This document shows, in pieces, positions 23,501-35,575 of a DNA stretch of 64,000 nucleotides; positions within the stretch are counted from its first letter, which is position 1; each line of letters begins with the position of its first letter. This DNA is from Taenia hydatigena (Eukaryota; Platyhelminthes; Cestoda; Cyclophyllidea; Taeniidae), in the NCBI GenBank assembly GCA_036345935.2, contig JADWOT020000001.1, positions 14,787,053 to 14,851,052 of the forward strand, given 5' to 3'. The position numbers were made by a program, and so were the translations under genes. Under the pieces are notes generated by a model that did no database searches, was not told the DNA's origin, and saw only the letters and a program-made list of their open reading frames with translations.

Positions 23501-26036
23501 TGTAGTGATATAGTCAAGCTCCTTTAGACAAATCTTAAGTTGCGTGTGGACGAGCCACATCCATTTGCTGAAAACCATGCTTTGAGTCGGAGAACAACGT
23601 TGAATAAAACTAGGACCGAAATATGCTCCAAAGAGGGGATCATATTTTACAAGGAGGATTCTTTCAAGAAGACAGAACCAGCTTCGTTTGGTTGAAAAAT
23701 AGTTCTATCCGTCTCACAAAATTATTAGCCTACAATTCTAACGCAAAATCGTTTAGCAATCCTGATGAGGCCTTTTAAAGCTAACAATAAGGGCTGTTCC
23801 CAAAAATGTTAACTTTGACTGCAGGTGCGTTTGAGGTACAGTAGACTGCTTTTAAGGCAAAGTGAAGGCAGTTAATTCGGGCCATCTCTGCTTTATGCAG
23901 ATAGGGATTGTAGTGCGATGAAACCATTATTTGATGTGGTTTTTTATAACTTTAGTTAGCAAAATCAAGTCGAGAACCACTTTTGAAGTTACTGCACAGC
24001 AGTTGCACAAGGGCGACCCCACTTGTTACCACGAGCCACATTGAAGTTGATCTTATAGGACAGAAAAATGGCTAAACTAAGCTAATCATTTTGATGAGAG
24101 CAAAGCGTCCATGCGTACGAATTGCGCAGTGATTTAGTGAAGCACAAAAACATCAGTGGTGAAGTGATGAAATGGCGATTTGTCTCGATTTTAAAGAATG
24201 TGTTCATTACAATGACAAAATGCCTCACAGGTTGAGACTGAGTGACTACTAATGGAATGGGGACTTTTGAGTGTTCAAATTAGGCATGCATTGGGTAACA
24301 TTTGACCTAAATGGTCACGCAGTCGGGGTCATGCTTTCACTTCCCGATTGGATTTACGACAACACTATAATCAGCTTCAATTCTAATGCGCTTCCACTAC
24401 CTCTGAACGTGAAGCCATGAGTATCAGCGCCTGAGTTCAAAGTTGTGGCAACACTGATTTTCACTCGCATCAGACAAAGACAACACAAGCGCATCACATT
24501 CACTTGAACTTTGCATTGCATCTTGATTTGCAACAATCTCGTGACAGTTTTGAAAGACAACCCATAGACAGTTGGGCTCGCCATGGTGCTGAACTTTGCA
24601 GGATGCTTGTATTATAGCCATCAATGGTCGCTTAAATCTGAAATCGTTCCTTTGTTTTATTGCTCATGTCAATAAATTCTAACTATGTTTTAAAAAAGGT
24701 TTCACTAGCCAGAAATAGCTCATTCAACTGACAAATTCAAGGCACTAGTCACTGTTGTTTACGTGCTCAGTCCTAGGCCATTATAGCGTCTAACAGCTGG
24801 TCATAGCGTGGAGGGATACGGCAGCCAGGAAGGCGCAGTATCTGTGATCGCTTAGTACTAGCTCGACTGCTGGTTCAACTCTCCTCCAATCAAATTTTCG
24901 TTCCATATTTTTCGCATTACCCATATGCACGTCTTTATGAGAAGGTCAAGATCTGAAACATCATTCTATCCATTTTTCCTGTCTGTTAAGCACCAAAAAT
25001 ATGCGATAATAGTTGCTATTCATCAGAAAACTTCATAATTGATTATAGAGAGTAAATGGAGCATCTGGTCGCATACGACGGTCGGGAACCACATGATTGA
25101 AGTTGATCTCAACGAATGACAGAAGGCAAATGTCGAAGGAATGCAACATCTTTGGCGTCTGAGCGGTGGATTCAGAAGAATGACATGAGGGCTTGCTCTC
25201 AATTAAATCCCATGGTTTGACCTCCAGGAGTCGTGGTTTTCTTCACCAGTCATTCTATCAACTCCGATTGGCACCAAAGCTAAATATGAAGTAAAAGAAG
25301 GAAGCGAGCCAGTTAAATAGACATTTTGTGCCCCAAAGAATGTTATGCTGCCTTGAAAGACGAGGCAGATCAGAAGACGATGCCTTCGGTGGCTAATGGA
25401 GGCTCCGATAAGTGTGCGTTTGTTTATGTTAGACTCACATTAAACCAGCAGAAATGCAGATGAAATTCCCGACTAAAAATTCCCTTCATGTTTAATGAGG
25501 GAGCATGATCATGCGTGAGAAACTTACGGTTCCTCAGCATCGCAAAATGAACTCGAGTTCCAGCCATTACTACAAGCAGAGGTGTATATCTTGGTGTACC
25601 AAGCCACTGTAGACTATTGGGTCAATTAATGCAACGCCACAATGTCTACGGAGCGATACGCATTCGTATACACCTTGCGAGAACCGGGAGAGGATGGAGG
25701 ATTCCCCAAACTTACTGATTTTCCTCCCACGAAGCACTTATGTAAAAAAAAACAAAGATCGCAAACATAGTATGCTTAATGCTAGCGGATAAATAAAGCA
25801 GTGGCCATCACCGTGCGCATGACATCAACTGATTACGCACCCCTTCGACGAGGGGTACGCATGAGGAGTTGAGGCGAACGATTGAGCAGTTCATGATGTC
25901 CGGTTGTGACATGCTGGCAAAGGCGACCCAGCATTACCACTGAGTGCATCACAAAAATTTGTAACTTTTGCTTTTGCAGAACTTGCTATCTCTAATTACA
26001 CATGCATGCCTAGGAGTAAAATTACATAAGAGAAAT

Positions 26037-26830
26037 TACATTGCCATGTTAACCCTATCGTGGTTACAAGTTCGAATTCTCACAGTTTATTCATCCACAC
26101 TCCTCTGTGTTTAACCTTACTCGCTTCGATTTTACTTGCTGCCTTCTTACGCATTTTTCGATTCCATATATCTCGTGCACACGGCGTCGCCTCGGATTGC
26201 ACCACCTTTCAACTTTGCATGTGCGCGTACAATTAGTGATTTGACTCGCACCCTCGCTTGGACGTTTTTCATCCCATGAGGAAGAGACTTCTGAAATGTA
26301 GTTATTTAATAATTTTATCTAAATGCGGTCGTGAATTGTACCAGCGATTGTTCCCAAAAGCTAGATATTTCATGTTCAGGATTTATGTATAAAATCTTGC
26401 CAAGTTCCTAAACAAATACACAAGCGTATGTATATTGATGAAACAATTAGTGTTGCAAGAGCAGTCACTTCGGGTACAACTTCACACCCCATCGCCTCAT
26501 TCCCATCACCTTTTTAAAGAAATACTTACCAATGAGAAGCATTGAGCGATGTAATTGAAGTGATTGAAATAGTGGGCCCATCAAAGAATGGCTTTACAAT
26601 GTGCATCAGCAGAAGCCTAAATGGGGTTGTGGATGACTAAAAGCAAATTTGAGGGTGCGTCTTGCACCGCTTACAGCATTATAGGCAGCCTATGCTTCGC
26701 ACATGCAAATGCTCCGATTTCAGTTACCTGATCCATCATTTCTTAGGTTTTTCGTAAACTGCATTGAGGATCACCAACTTATTGGTATATGACGATAAAA
26801 ATAATTTCCTCGTTGCATTGTAGCCGTTAG
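26037..26830 (-). repeat. Direct duplication family B, copy 1 (partner 36270-37075), decayed gene remnant
   Basis: About 800 bases match the segment starting at 36270 in the same orientation. The match begins at CATGTTAACCCTATCGTGG/CATGCTAACCCGATCGTGG and runs past ATTGAAATAGTGGGC. The minus strand near 26790 reads SYTNKLVILNAVYE followed by stops, equivalent to SLTNKLVILHAAYEYIKEND in copy 2. Codon differences in TNKLVIL are almost all synonymous. This copy has lost the rest of the frame, so I treat it as the more decayed one. Confidence 0.6.
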
Positions 26831-27119
26831 AATTTTTGAGAAGCACTGGAGACACTTATTAGGAAACCACCAAATTTGGACCCGAGCAGTGACACGAGCA
26901 TGTAACAAGTGTATTTTGTTCCACCGCATTAAATTTGTCTCTATTATATATGTCGGGTTTCATAGCAGCAGGATAAACAAAAAGACATTTCTAAAGATTT
27001 CATTTCAAAATAAAAGCAAAACAAGTAAACAGGCATCAATTTCCGACATGGTCCGAAGAACGTTGGGTAAACTAGAGGTCCTAACAAATATAAAAGAAGG
27101 AGATTTCAAGTAAATGTAG

Positions 27120-27430
27120 CATCAGCAACAGCGGAGACAGCAGCAGGAGGTATAGGTGGAGGAGATTGTTGACGTCTCTCAATTGCAACAACCAACGTGG
27201 CAGTGGAGGCAACGACGGAGAGATTGGGAGACACCTAGAGAATTGGAGATAGAGTGAGACAGGTAGAGTGGATAAGCGGGTTGGTGGGTGGGTGGTTGTG
27301 TGGATGGAAGTGTGTGTGTGTGTGTGTGGGAGAGGGAGCGAGAGTAGGTAAAGTGATGGGTTGAATGAAGGGTGTGTGTAGTGGGTAGGGGCATATAGAT
27401 GACAGAATGAAAAGAGAGGAGGGTGGAGTG
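27120..27430 (+). repeat. Purine-rich tract with (GT)n microsatellite
   Basis: Plus-strand sequence is dominated by G and A. It includes a GT run at 27310-27328 and closely spaced G tracts near 27281-27298 (GGG, GG, GGG, GGG, GG), which approach a G-quadruplex pattern. Long minus-strand frames here are low-complexity (His/Thr/Leu/Ser repeats) and I do not regard them as genes. Confidence 0.7.
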
Positions 27431-28590
27431 AGAGAGCATGGCGCGTTAGCAACAGCACTGAGGAATGTCTGTCAGTGTTGTTGGGTCGCGCCACACTCGC
27501 TCACTCACTTCAATAATGCTGCACTGCTCACGCCTCGTCTCCAGTTGTGGATGATTTTTTGGCGGAGCGCATGTTGGGACCAGTGCTGTCTCCCTTGTCG
27601 ATGCTATGGCACTGCATTCTCTCTTCGTTCTTTTTATCCCCCGTAATGAATGTTATCGTCCTGCTATTCTTTATATACTTTTGTCTCTCCGATTCTATTG
27701 GTCTTTCCTTGATCCCTCTCATTTTAGATCTGTTTTATTGGTTGACCTCAATGCCTGTCCCTGCATCCCACCCCTTATTTTGTTAAATATCGGATTTTAC
27801 ATTGCTACTCGTGCCTTTCTTTGCTGATTGTTTTTATTTTTTAAAGATTTTTTTCCCAGGCTTGCAATTTTTGTATTAAATTTGTTATCAAACCTTTCTC
27901 TCTGACGCTTTTAATCCTCAGTTTTTAATGATAAGCTTCGTTACTTTACACTAGATCGGCATTAACGTCACGCTCTCTGCATACCCTGACGTCATTGTTT
28001 GCATCACTGGTGCCCACTTCTCGATAGCCCTGTCTTCTTATTTTGCCTTGTCCCTGTTTTTTCCCAACCATGCCCTACAATCTTCCAGTCATCCCTCTAG
28101 TTAGGCAACATGTATTCACTCTGACATAGCTGCTTGTGATAATGGATGGAACTATATTTCATGTTGTGATACCGACGAATTGTAAGGTCCTCTTGCATGA
28201 TCACGCTCATTCATTAAATATTCATGTAATTTTTGGTCTGGGTTTTCCCCTGTATCTCTGCTGGTTTATTTTGTGTTTAATATAAGCAAACGCACACTTA
28301 TCAGGGCATCCATTTGCCGCCAAAGACATTATCTCTTGATTTGACCCATATTTTAATGCGTCACAACATCCCGTGGGACACAAGATGCCAATTTAACTGG
28401 TTTGGTTCCTTCTTCTACTTCGCATTTAGCTAAAGTGCCATCTAGATCTGATGGAATGACTGGTGAAGAAAACCACGGCACTCGGGGGTCAATCCACGAC
28501 ATTTAACCACGGATTTGGTAACAGGTGATTAGTTGATATGGATCCACTTAGAGCAAGCCCTCACACTATTCTTCTGAGTTTACTGCTCTG

Positions 28591-28884
28591 ATGCCAAACA
28601 CGCCAACTTCTTTCGGAATCCGCTTCATGTCATTCGTTGAGAATAACTTCAATCGTGCGGTTTTAAACCACTGCATGAGATCAGATGCTCCGTCTACTCT
28701 CTATAATCAATTACAAGGCATTTTAATGAAGACCAATTATGGGCTCGCATTTTCGATACGTAGCCCACAGGACAAAGGAATGGAATCATGTGCCATATCT
28801 CGACTTCCTTATAAAGACGTATATACGTGTAATGTAAAAAGATGTGACCGGAGGGAGTTGAAAGAGAAGTCTGGCTATTACTAA
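28591..28884 (+). CDS. N-terminal exon of the right-arm gene, unidentified family
   Basis: An ATG-initiated frame of 97 codons starts MPNTPTSFGIRFMSFVENNF, then reads NRAVLNHCMRSDAP, TLYNQL and LMKTNY. The left arm keeps the equivalent start (MPKMLHSFDICLLSFVEINF ... MRPDAPFTLYNQL) on the minus strand, which supports this start codon and frame. The left-arm frame breaks after YNQL. The C-terminal part (RRELKEKSGYY then TAA) is less certain and a donor may lie before it. No domain is recognised, and membrane segments are absent. Confidence 0.42.
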   Translation: MPNTPTSFGIRFMSFVENNFNRAVLNHCMRSDAPSTLYNQLQGILMKTNYGLAFSIRSPQDKGMESCAISRLPYKDVYTCNVKRCDRRELKEKSGYY

Positions 28885-30076
28885 GCCATCAGAGGTAGCC
28901 CGTCCCCCCGCTTCTAGCTGTCGTGATCCCATCACGCTATGACCAGCTGTTAGGCCTTACAATGGCGTTGGACTGAGCACGCAAACAACAGTGACTAATG
29001 CCTTGCAGTAACTCCGGCAGTGGTTTTAGACTTGACTTTGATAACTTAGGCATAAAGCATTACACTGCAATCCTCATCCACCCTTATGATTAGCAAAGTG
29101 TAGAGGTAGTCCGAGGCAACTGACTTCAGCTTCCATTTAAAATAGTCAACTGTGCCTCAAATGCACCTGCAGTCAGATATCACGTTTATAGAATAAGCCC
29201 TTATCACCAGCCTCAAAAAGCTTCTTTGGGAACTTTGAAGCATTGGTGTTAGAATTGTAGACGTTTAGTCATGTGAGGCACTCACGGTTCTAATTTCCAT
29301 CCAAACTAAGCTTCTTCTGTCCTTTTGATAGAATCTTCCTTGCAAAGTACAAATACACCTAGGTGACATACTTTGATCCTAGTCCTATTCAGCGCTGTCC
29401 ATTCACATCGGCGCTGCAATCAACCTCTCATCCCTTCTCCACGTGCACTGCATCACAGCTTCTAATCTCGAGTGACTTATGATGTCACCAGGAGTAGTAT
29501 AAGCTCTCCACTGACCCATTCACCCATTCGGATAGATCCATCAGCACTAGAAGCATTTATTGTCAGATGGTTTGACATCACCCACTTTGTCTGCTCTATT
29601 GTTGCTTACTTTTCCGCTGGGCGATTCACGGCATGCTACGTCGTGTCTCGTCTTTTTAGCAGTGGCACAAATGTATGCATTAGAACAAAGAGCGAAGCAT
29701 GGCATGGCCAGAGGGGAGTCGAAACAGCAGCTGGACGACTATGAACGGAATAGGGGACGCTCCCTGCCTATGAATGTCATGCTTCCAGCACGTGGCACGT
29801 ATTATCCTTGTCGCGGAATTACGTACAGCTGTTGAGCGTTACAATGACGTCGGGCCAGGCGTCGGAATAGCACTGATTACAGCTTCAGAGTTCGTCAGTG
29901 GGGTCAGTTATTCTTAGCAAACATTCAGCAGTTCCAAGAGTAATTGTATTTACCACTGCCAATATAGTCGAGCAGCATTGAGATGTGCAAGGAAATGAAG
30001 GCAACATTCAAGTAGGAAGATGAGGTGCATTTTGTGAAGCGACAGTCGAAATCTTAGATGCCGTGCTCTCTAACGC

Positions 30077-30511
30077 TTGTATTCTTGCAACTTTCACTGC
30101 TCATTGGCTACCATACATCTCCATTACTTTCGTAGGTCTAAGCCGAAGGAGGACGGACGGAAGCTACAAATGCTTGGCAATGCAATGAGAGAGATTAGGC
30201 GGCACTCAGCACGCTCTAATCAAATGGAGCTGATTGAAACACAAGTCATGCTGCACTCTGGACTTGCAATCAAGTGGCTGTTACATCGTAGTAATAGCTC
30301 TGCAGTATCAGTTTACACCAGTGGCTTAGTCGATTATTACACAGACAAGCGGCTTCAAAGGAATCCTTGGAGCGACTACATTACCGTTGAAATACTACAA
30401 ACTTCTTCGCCAACACCTCTGCATAATGATGTCAGAGCGGATACTTGTGTAAAGGATGTGTTTGTGCATTTCTTTCACACTCGATACAGAGTTGTTGAGT
30501 TATCTGTACGG
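30077..30511 (+). CDS. Internal exon of the right-arm gene, unidentified family
   Basis: An open frame of about 145 codons ends at a plausible donor (TCTGTACG|GTAAAT). Protein-like blocks include SARSNQMELIETQVMLHSGL, IKWLLHRSNSS, VDYYTDKRLQRNPWSDYI and DVFVHFFHTRYRVVELSV. The left arm has the same sequence on its minus strand (21300-21640) at high identity but with a one-base shift after TSSP followed by two stops. This right-arm copy is therefore the more intact of the pair. Upstream in the same strand (29840-30040) homologous sequence contains a stop shared by both arms, so that part is probably intronic or untranslated. Confidence 0.42.
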
Positions 30512-31309
30512 TAAATGCCAACTCGACATCATCAATAGGCATGACACTACCTTCTCGATTCCCAGCTCCATGTGCTTATCATAATGTGATGGGTTTTCTT
30601 CTTTGGCGGTGTGGTTTACCGCCACCGGCAAGGTGTCAGCAGTATCCTGAGAGATCGGATTGAGTTATTTTACGCCACCAGGCACTAGTCCTTGTCAGCA
30701 CGACCAATGGAGTGACTTCAGAGCACAGCTGTTTGCACCACGTGGATGAAGTGGTCTGCCAAATGGATGGGGTTGAAGGCGATGTATTAGGGGATCCTCC
30801 AGTCGATTGGACGGTCTACGTACATCATCTCAGCTAATTTTTTTTTAACTTTTTACAGTGTTATTTGTCAGCATGATGTGTATGTGAATCGTTTTTGCGT
30901 CTCATGAAATGCTGGGTACAATGCATGGCATGGCGATGTGAGCTCAAAGACGGTGGCGTTGTCATCTTAGGCTTTGTTGTAATGCCGTCTGGCGTATCAT
31001 CAGATCATGCCTCAAATCAACTCACAGGTAAGGCTTAGTCACGTGGGGGACAAATGCGTGTTTCGTGAGGTCACACGATGCAACCGATGGGCTGTATTAA
31101 GCTGCGTGATTATTTGATCTCTCGAGATAGCGAATGACTTGACATTTATTTCATTCTAGCATAGTTTTATGAAGTTGTGAGCATAAAATTGTTTGTGATA
31201 AACTTTTGGCGTTCAAATCATAGCGACATAAATAGATGAATGTTGATTGAAATGTGGATGTAGAATAGACTGTGGAAGGAGCCGAGTTCAAGCCGTAATT
31301 AATGCTTAC

Positions 31310-31840
31310 TGCTAAAGAGACATGTCATGATGTCGCAACAAATCCTCATTCGCTTGCACATTGGAGTACATCACGATCCGCTTCGAGTGTCCGACCCTGT
31401 GTTCGATTTAACACATGCGCGCCCTAATATTGTCAACAGTGGAACCACTTGCATGACGGATCATCTTCGAGAGTGTAACCAATAGAAGTTTAAGCGCCCA
31501 TTAGAAGCAAATCTGAATCTGGCAGTGGATAACACAAAGTTTAGGTAGTTGCACTGGATTTCACTTCTGTTGTGTATTTCCTAAAACGAATTCTGTTATG
31601 TCTGCAACCATAACAATTATTTTCAAATCCCCATATGAGAGTTCCTATTTAGTCGACCTTTACTTGGACGTGCCCTCACATTCCCCATTGCTTATGCGAT
31701 AGGCTCCAGAATCTGGCGAAGCACCTAGTCCATCACCCCTGGATAAGTCACCTTTGTACACACGAAACATCGGTATTACTTCTTTGGATATCTATTTAAC
31801 GGCACCATATTTTGCACCAAACCTGTGTTGTGGATGATTT
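31310..31840 (+). pseudogene. 3' portion of the right-arm gene, broken
   Basis: One frame reads LEYITIRFECPTLCSI followed by a stop, then IIFESVTNRSLSA, then MSATITIIFKSPYESSYLVD to a stop near 31700. Each block has a left-arm equivalent (LEHITIRFKCPLLCPI, TIFESLTNRDLSVF, IIFKSPYEGSY). The in-frame stops here differ from those in the left arm, so the two copies were disabled independently in this part. The family is unidentified; leucine spacing is LRR-like. Confidence 0.45.
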
Positions 31841-31844
31841 TGCG

Positions 31845-34800
31845 AAATTCCGTGCCTTTGGATTGATTGCCTGGATTTTCAATTTTCCGAACTAGTGCCT
31901 TTGATTAGTAGTCGCTCCGATCTTAAGCCACGGTTACAGTATGTCCTGTGCTACTTGAATTCATCGGTTATAATTTGTCCACTTTGTTCTGGCTACACTT
32001 TGTTAAATGTCTTTACAGGTTTGATTTTTCACAGCCTAACTATATCTCTTTGCCCATTATTTGTACGTTTAGTGATCTCTAATTGCGGGAGGCCTGAAAG
32101 TGCACCGTGGTTCCCAGCGGCACTTGTTGGGCTCATAGGGCACATGCATCAGCACCGATGCGGTACTCTATCCTGTTCTTCCTGATTAGGTTGAAACAGA
32201 ATATGGTTTGATTCGGTTCTGGGGCTAAAGTAGAACCGTGCCTTTTGTCACGCTCTCTTGTAGACCAATTCAAATAGGTGTGATGGGCAGTAGTAAAACA
32301 AATCGGTTGTGATGAAATGTTGAGTCACTCAAAAGAGGATCCATATATGGAAAGACTTATGAATAGGAATCATAACCACAATCACTTTTGCTGCTGTCGC
32401 TCAAGATCAACGTATCAAGAACGATTAACAGAGATGTCCTGTAAGGGTGATGATGCAACAATTAGGCTATTTATACATCAACAATGATTGTGAATTCGCG
32501 GTGCAAGTTGACCACATGATCTATTTAGGCGGTGTGAAAATATGTAGGCGATGCATAACAGGAATAGTTTGTTAGGAGTTATACTCAACTGAAAATTGTT
32601 GGCTTTAAGACTACCATTTAACTTTATGAAACCCATGAGTTCAGATTGCAGTCTTCTATTAAAATATTTGCGAAAAGAATCAACATCTTTGTGCAGTGTA
32701 GTGACGCTGGCCATACCTTCCACACTGTGTCAGCTCTATTCCTTTCATCAAAGAGTCTTAACTTGGCGTGGAAATAATTTGGTCGCCGTGCAGGTACTCA
32801 AAAAGGTAATGCATCCCAGCATCTTTTTACAACACACACCATAACCTCACTTATGTTTTACCCTCCAATGCCATTAAATCTGTATCAGTGTTGTAAGAGC
32901 AATTGATTGCACTATTTTAAGCTCTGTGGTCATGCGAGTAATCACAAAAACGTGAATGTAAGCAAGGACCCCTTTCACCTCCTCATTCATGCGGCCCAGG
33001 GCGCAGTAACTACTTCAAAATTGTACATGCTTAGGCAGCACTAAATTCTGCTTTGAAGCGAGTGGGTTAAATACTAAAATAGCGATCGCATTAGCACTGG
33101 CTCAACTTGGGACAGGCCATGCCAACAGAGCTAAGTTGTATCAAACCTCCTTTACTTGCGCATAATTAGAGCGTCACTATGATGATGCGAAAGCTTTAGT
33201 TTAATGCTTTGCGACAATAACAAGCATCGTCTAATTCCACCCATTACGAGATGGCAGCTTGTCCCTTTTTGTAACGAATGGCCCTTTTACAAACTCATGA
33301 TGCACGAAATCACCTTGACGCAAAAACCGTGGTAGAATTGGTCGTTTGGTTGGTTGAATATGTGGTTTCAGCTTCCGCGATAAGGTTTGAAGTTTAGCTG
33401 CATATTCGTCAAATTCGAGGCATTACACTGACAGCAACTTGATTTCAGTAGATCTTGTACTTGTCTGTTGCCGTCAGGTGATTTAGTATCCAATGCATTC
33501 AGGATGCCACAGTCAATAAATTTGAAATGAAGCATAGCTTGCCAACACGCTTCACCATCTCATAGCATTTTGCGACACTCCTCTTTTGCAAACGCCTCCT
33601 ATTTCACAGCAATTACATAAATCATGTCCCATAAAGTGGAATGCATTTATGCCATTTGTATGCTTGAACGCCATAATTAGAATACGACTTACCAACAAAG
33701 TATTGCTGTTTCGAATGGGAAACCTGTTGACCCTTCCTAATTTACACAAAATTGTATGCAAAATATGCAATGACTCTGGTGAGCCGTTTGATGCTGACGA
33801 GCTTCAATATGATCCATGAAATTCTCACTTGCTACACAAGCTATTCGTGATGACTGCGAGGCTCGCATGAAGTGGTCAGCACACTACAGCGTCTGCCATT
33901 TGCGTCCATGTGGACACATCAACTAGACTGCACTCGCAGCTTGACTGTGTCATCAGTGTCTGCTGGCGCCCAATCGTGTCTTCGCAGAATAGGGATGAAT
34001 CTTCGCAAATGGTTAAGGACTTCAAAATAGCCATTACGATTAAAGTATCACAGGTTTGCATGTGGTCGTTAAATTTAGGGAGCGATTTCAGTTGGTTCGC
34101 ATGGAGCAATCATTTCAAAAGAAGGCGGTACCCACCAACTGTTCAAAACTGCTTTTTCTTTTGTCTACAATAATAAAATTGGGAAATGCGTAAGCACGGA
34201 TGAACAGACCGACTTCTTGTTTAGTAGCAGGATCAATGTTAAGTTCTTGTTACGTTTGGTTGAGTAAGGAATTTTTGCTAAGCACTGATAACAACGTCCG
34301 TTTTTTGCATGCAACCTTCGGTAGTAGTCTCTTCGAGTGCCACTCCAACCTAATTTATTAAGTCTCACGCATCAAAGTCAGAGGTGCATTGCTACCAAAG
34401 GCGATTAATAAGTTGAAATTTTGATTTGTTACTTTTTACTGTTGCTTGGGTACATCTCATCGACAATGTCATGAGCATTTGCTGCAAGTCACCCACCACA
34501 TTTGTTCTCAATGCTCAGCAAAGATGTTTCTGTGTACATTTGTGGGGATCAGCTGCGAGAGCATGGACGACGAGGTACAAACGGGATCCAATCAAGTAGT
34601 AACTGAACACAATTGAATGGCTGAAGCAACCAATGCAACGGTGGACGGATCCCTCAGCAGCCCTAAACAAACAAACTAATTGTCTAGCCGTTTTGTGATG
34701 CTATGTCTACAGGAAGTGCTTCAATCGTTCAGCTAGTGCTACTTGTAGTGTGCTGTGCCGAATGTCCACTGAGATGTGAAAATTGGTCTGCAGTAAGTCT

Positions 34801-34984
34801 TAAACTCTCCAAACACCTGCTGTGGGACGTCGGTACCTAAGAAATAACTACAACCCAAAGGAACATGAAAACATTATAAAGATACACTCCTAAGTATTTA
34901 AAGTACTAACTAAATAAAACCGGAAGAAATGCGGAAGAAAACAAAGTCAAAAGAGAAACATGGAATTCTAAACTGCCCTACACC
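31845..34984. other. No supported gene; weak open frames
   Basis: Frames worth recording are minus 32478-32723 (contains HKDVDSFRKYFNRRLQSELM) and plus 33586-33819 (ends NLHKIVCKICNDSGEPFDAD and a few more residues). Both have mixed, protein-like composition but no splice support or domain match. The rest appears non-coding. Confidence 0.35.
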
Positions 34985-35575
34985 AACAATGCTTTTTCAT
35001 TTGCATAAAGTAATTTGTACCAAAATGGCAACTTACTTTGCAGCGCTTTGTGCAATTGACGATGCATTTGTAAATGCGAACTAAACATCAGACTTCCATG
35101 AACTACACTTCAACGCACTTGCACTCATCCGCCTTCTGATGAGACCGTCAACAGCACCACGAATACAGCATCCACTACCGCCACCGCCTTCGGCACTACC
35201 TTATTTAATATTAGTAATGTATGCGCAAGATAATATGCAGTCGAATATAGTGGAAAAGGATGTGACATGATGGGATGGGAATTGACTATACGAAAGAGCA
35301 CAAATGTGTGGAGAGGAGTAAAGAGCAGCAAGGAAGACTAAGGTGAGGTGCGGCCGATTTGAGTGCATCGAAATAAACCAGCAACCCCTAGCGTTCCACT
35401 TCCGTCACAGCCCTGTGTGCTAACTCAGACCGACGTAACCTAACCTCAGTAGAGTGATTAAATCCACGAGGCACCTGTACATAGCTATTGCTGACATCAA
35501 CCTCCCTCTACTAATCACCATTCACCTCTTAACTCTCCTATTTAACTGCATATTCTACTAATTCCATTTTACACC
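34985..35575 (-). repeat. Dispersed repeat family D, copy 2 (inverted partner of 5360-6060)
   Basis: Reverse-complement match to 5360-6060, including the perfect 21-base word at 35050-35070. Only one of the roughly 105-base units that are tandem in copy 1 is present. Neighbouring sequence outside these limits does not match copy 1, so a discrete element of about 600-700 bases was copied. No coding capacity was recognised. Confidence 0.6.

Larger units (their letters stand above)
19201..25140 (-). pseudogene. Left-arm copy of an unidentified duplicated gene, broken
   Basis: Read on the minus strand, fragments align at the protein level with the right arm. The start is MPKMLHSFDICLLSFVEINF (near 25140; right arm MPNTPTSFGIRFMSFVENNF), then MRPDAPFTLYNQL followed by a stop. 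Next come SDYITVGMLQTSSP followed by a frameshift, LEHITIRFKCPLLCPI (near 19770; right arm LEYITIRFECPTLCSI) and a last piece, IIFKSPYEGSY (right arm IIFKSPYESSY). Several synonymous differences (for example TGC/TGT and CCA/CCG in the ITIRF block) indicate that the ancestor was translated in this frame. Stops and indels show that this copy is now broken. The leucine-rich L.HI.I spacing recalls LRR or F-box-associated domains, but I cannot assign a family. Confidence 0.5.
19200..25280 (-). repeat. Left arm of a large inverted duplication (partner 28445-31840)
   Basis: At least ten blocks of this arm match the right arm in reverse complement and in mirrored order. They are about 19265-19345/31740-31840, 19420-19545/31570-31690, 19670-19810/31310-31430, 20090-20330/30880-31130 and 21290-21640/30190-30560. 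The others are 22520-22620/29960-30040, 22700-23040/29490-29870, 23790-23910/29050-29190, 24740-24840/28890-29010 and 24990-25260/28445-28760. Perfect words include 28 bases at 21461-21488/30362-30389, 27 bases at 20135-20161/31052-31078 and 23 bases at 22859-22881/29659-29681. This arm is longer than its partner, so insertions or deletions have occurred. Sense is minus-strand here. Confidence 0.8.
25290..28440. other. Spacer between the arms of the inverted duplication
   Basis: About 3.1 kb lies between the mirrored 5' ends of the two arm genes. It holds repeat B copy 1 (about 26037-26830), a purine-rich G-tract/(GT)n region (27120-27430), and then a pyrimidine-rich stretch (27540-28080). 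No convincing exon was found outside repeat B. As the shared upstream region of two head-to-head genes it could once have contained promoters, but no specific element was recognised. Confidence 0.5.
28445..31840 (+). repeat. Right arm of the inverted duplication
   Basis: This is the mirror partner of 19200-25280; see that entry for matched blocks. The arm is shorter (about 3.4 kb against 6.1 kb). It also contains an internal echo: the block around 28900-29000 (CTGTTAGGCCTTACAATGGCGTTGG...) resembles the block around 29820-29880 (CTGTTGAGCGTTACAATGACGTCGG...). The ancestral unit therefore already contained a local duplication. The left arm shows the same two blocks, near 24790 and 22740. Confidence 0.8.

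Noticed and set aside
26037..26110. tRNA-derived SINE head (GTTCGAATTC block at the start of repeat B)
   Set aside because: Only the B-box-like word is present in one copy; the partner at 36.3 kb lacks it and no A box is found.
26640..26800. Plus-strand reading of repeat B (FLRFFVNCIEDHQLIG)
   Set aside because: Differences between the copies are mostly amino-acid-changing on this strand but mostly silent on the minus strand over the conserved helix.
27081..27494. Long minus-strand frame of 137 codons
   Set aside because: Low-complexity His/Thr/Ser/Leu product of the purine-rich and (GT)n tract; no domain and no splice signals.
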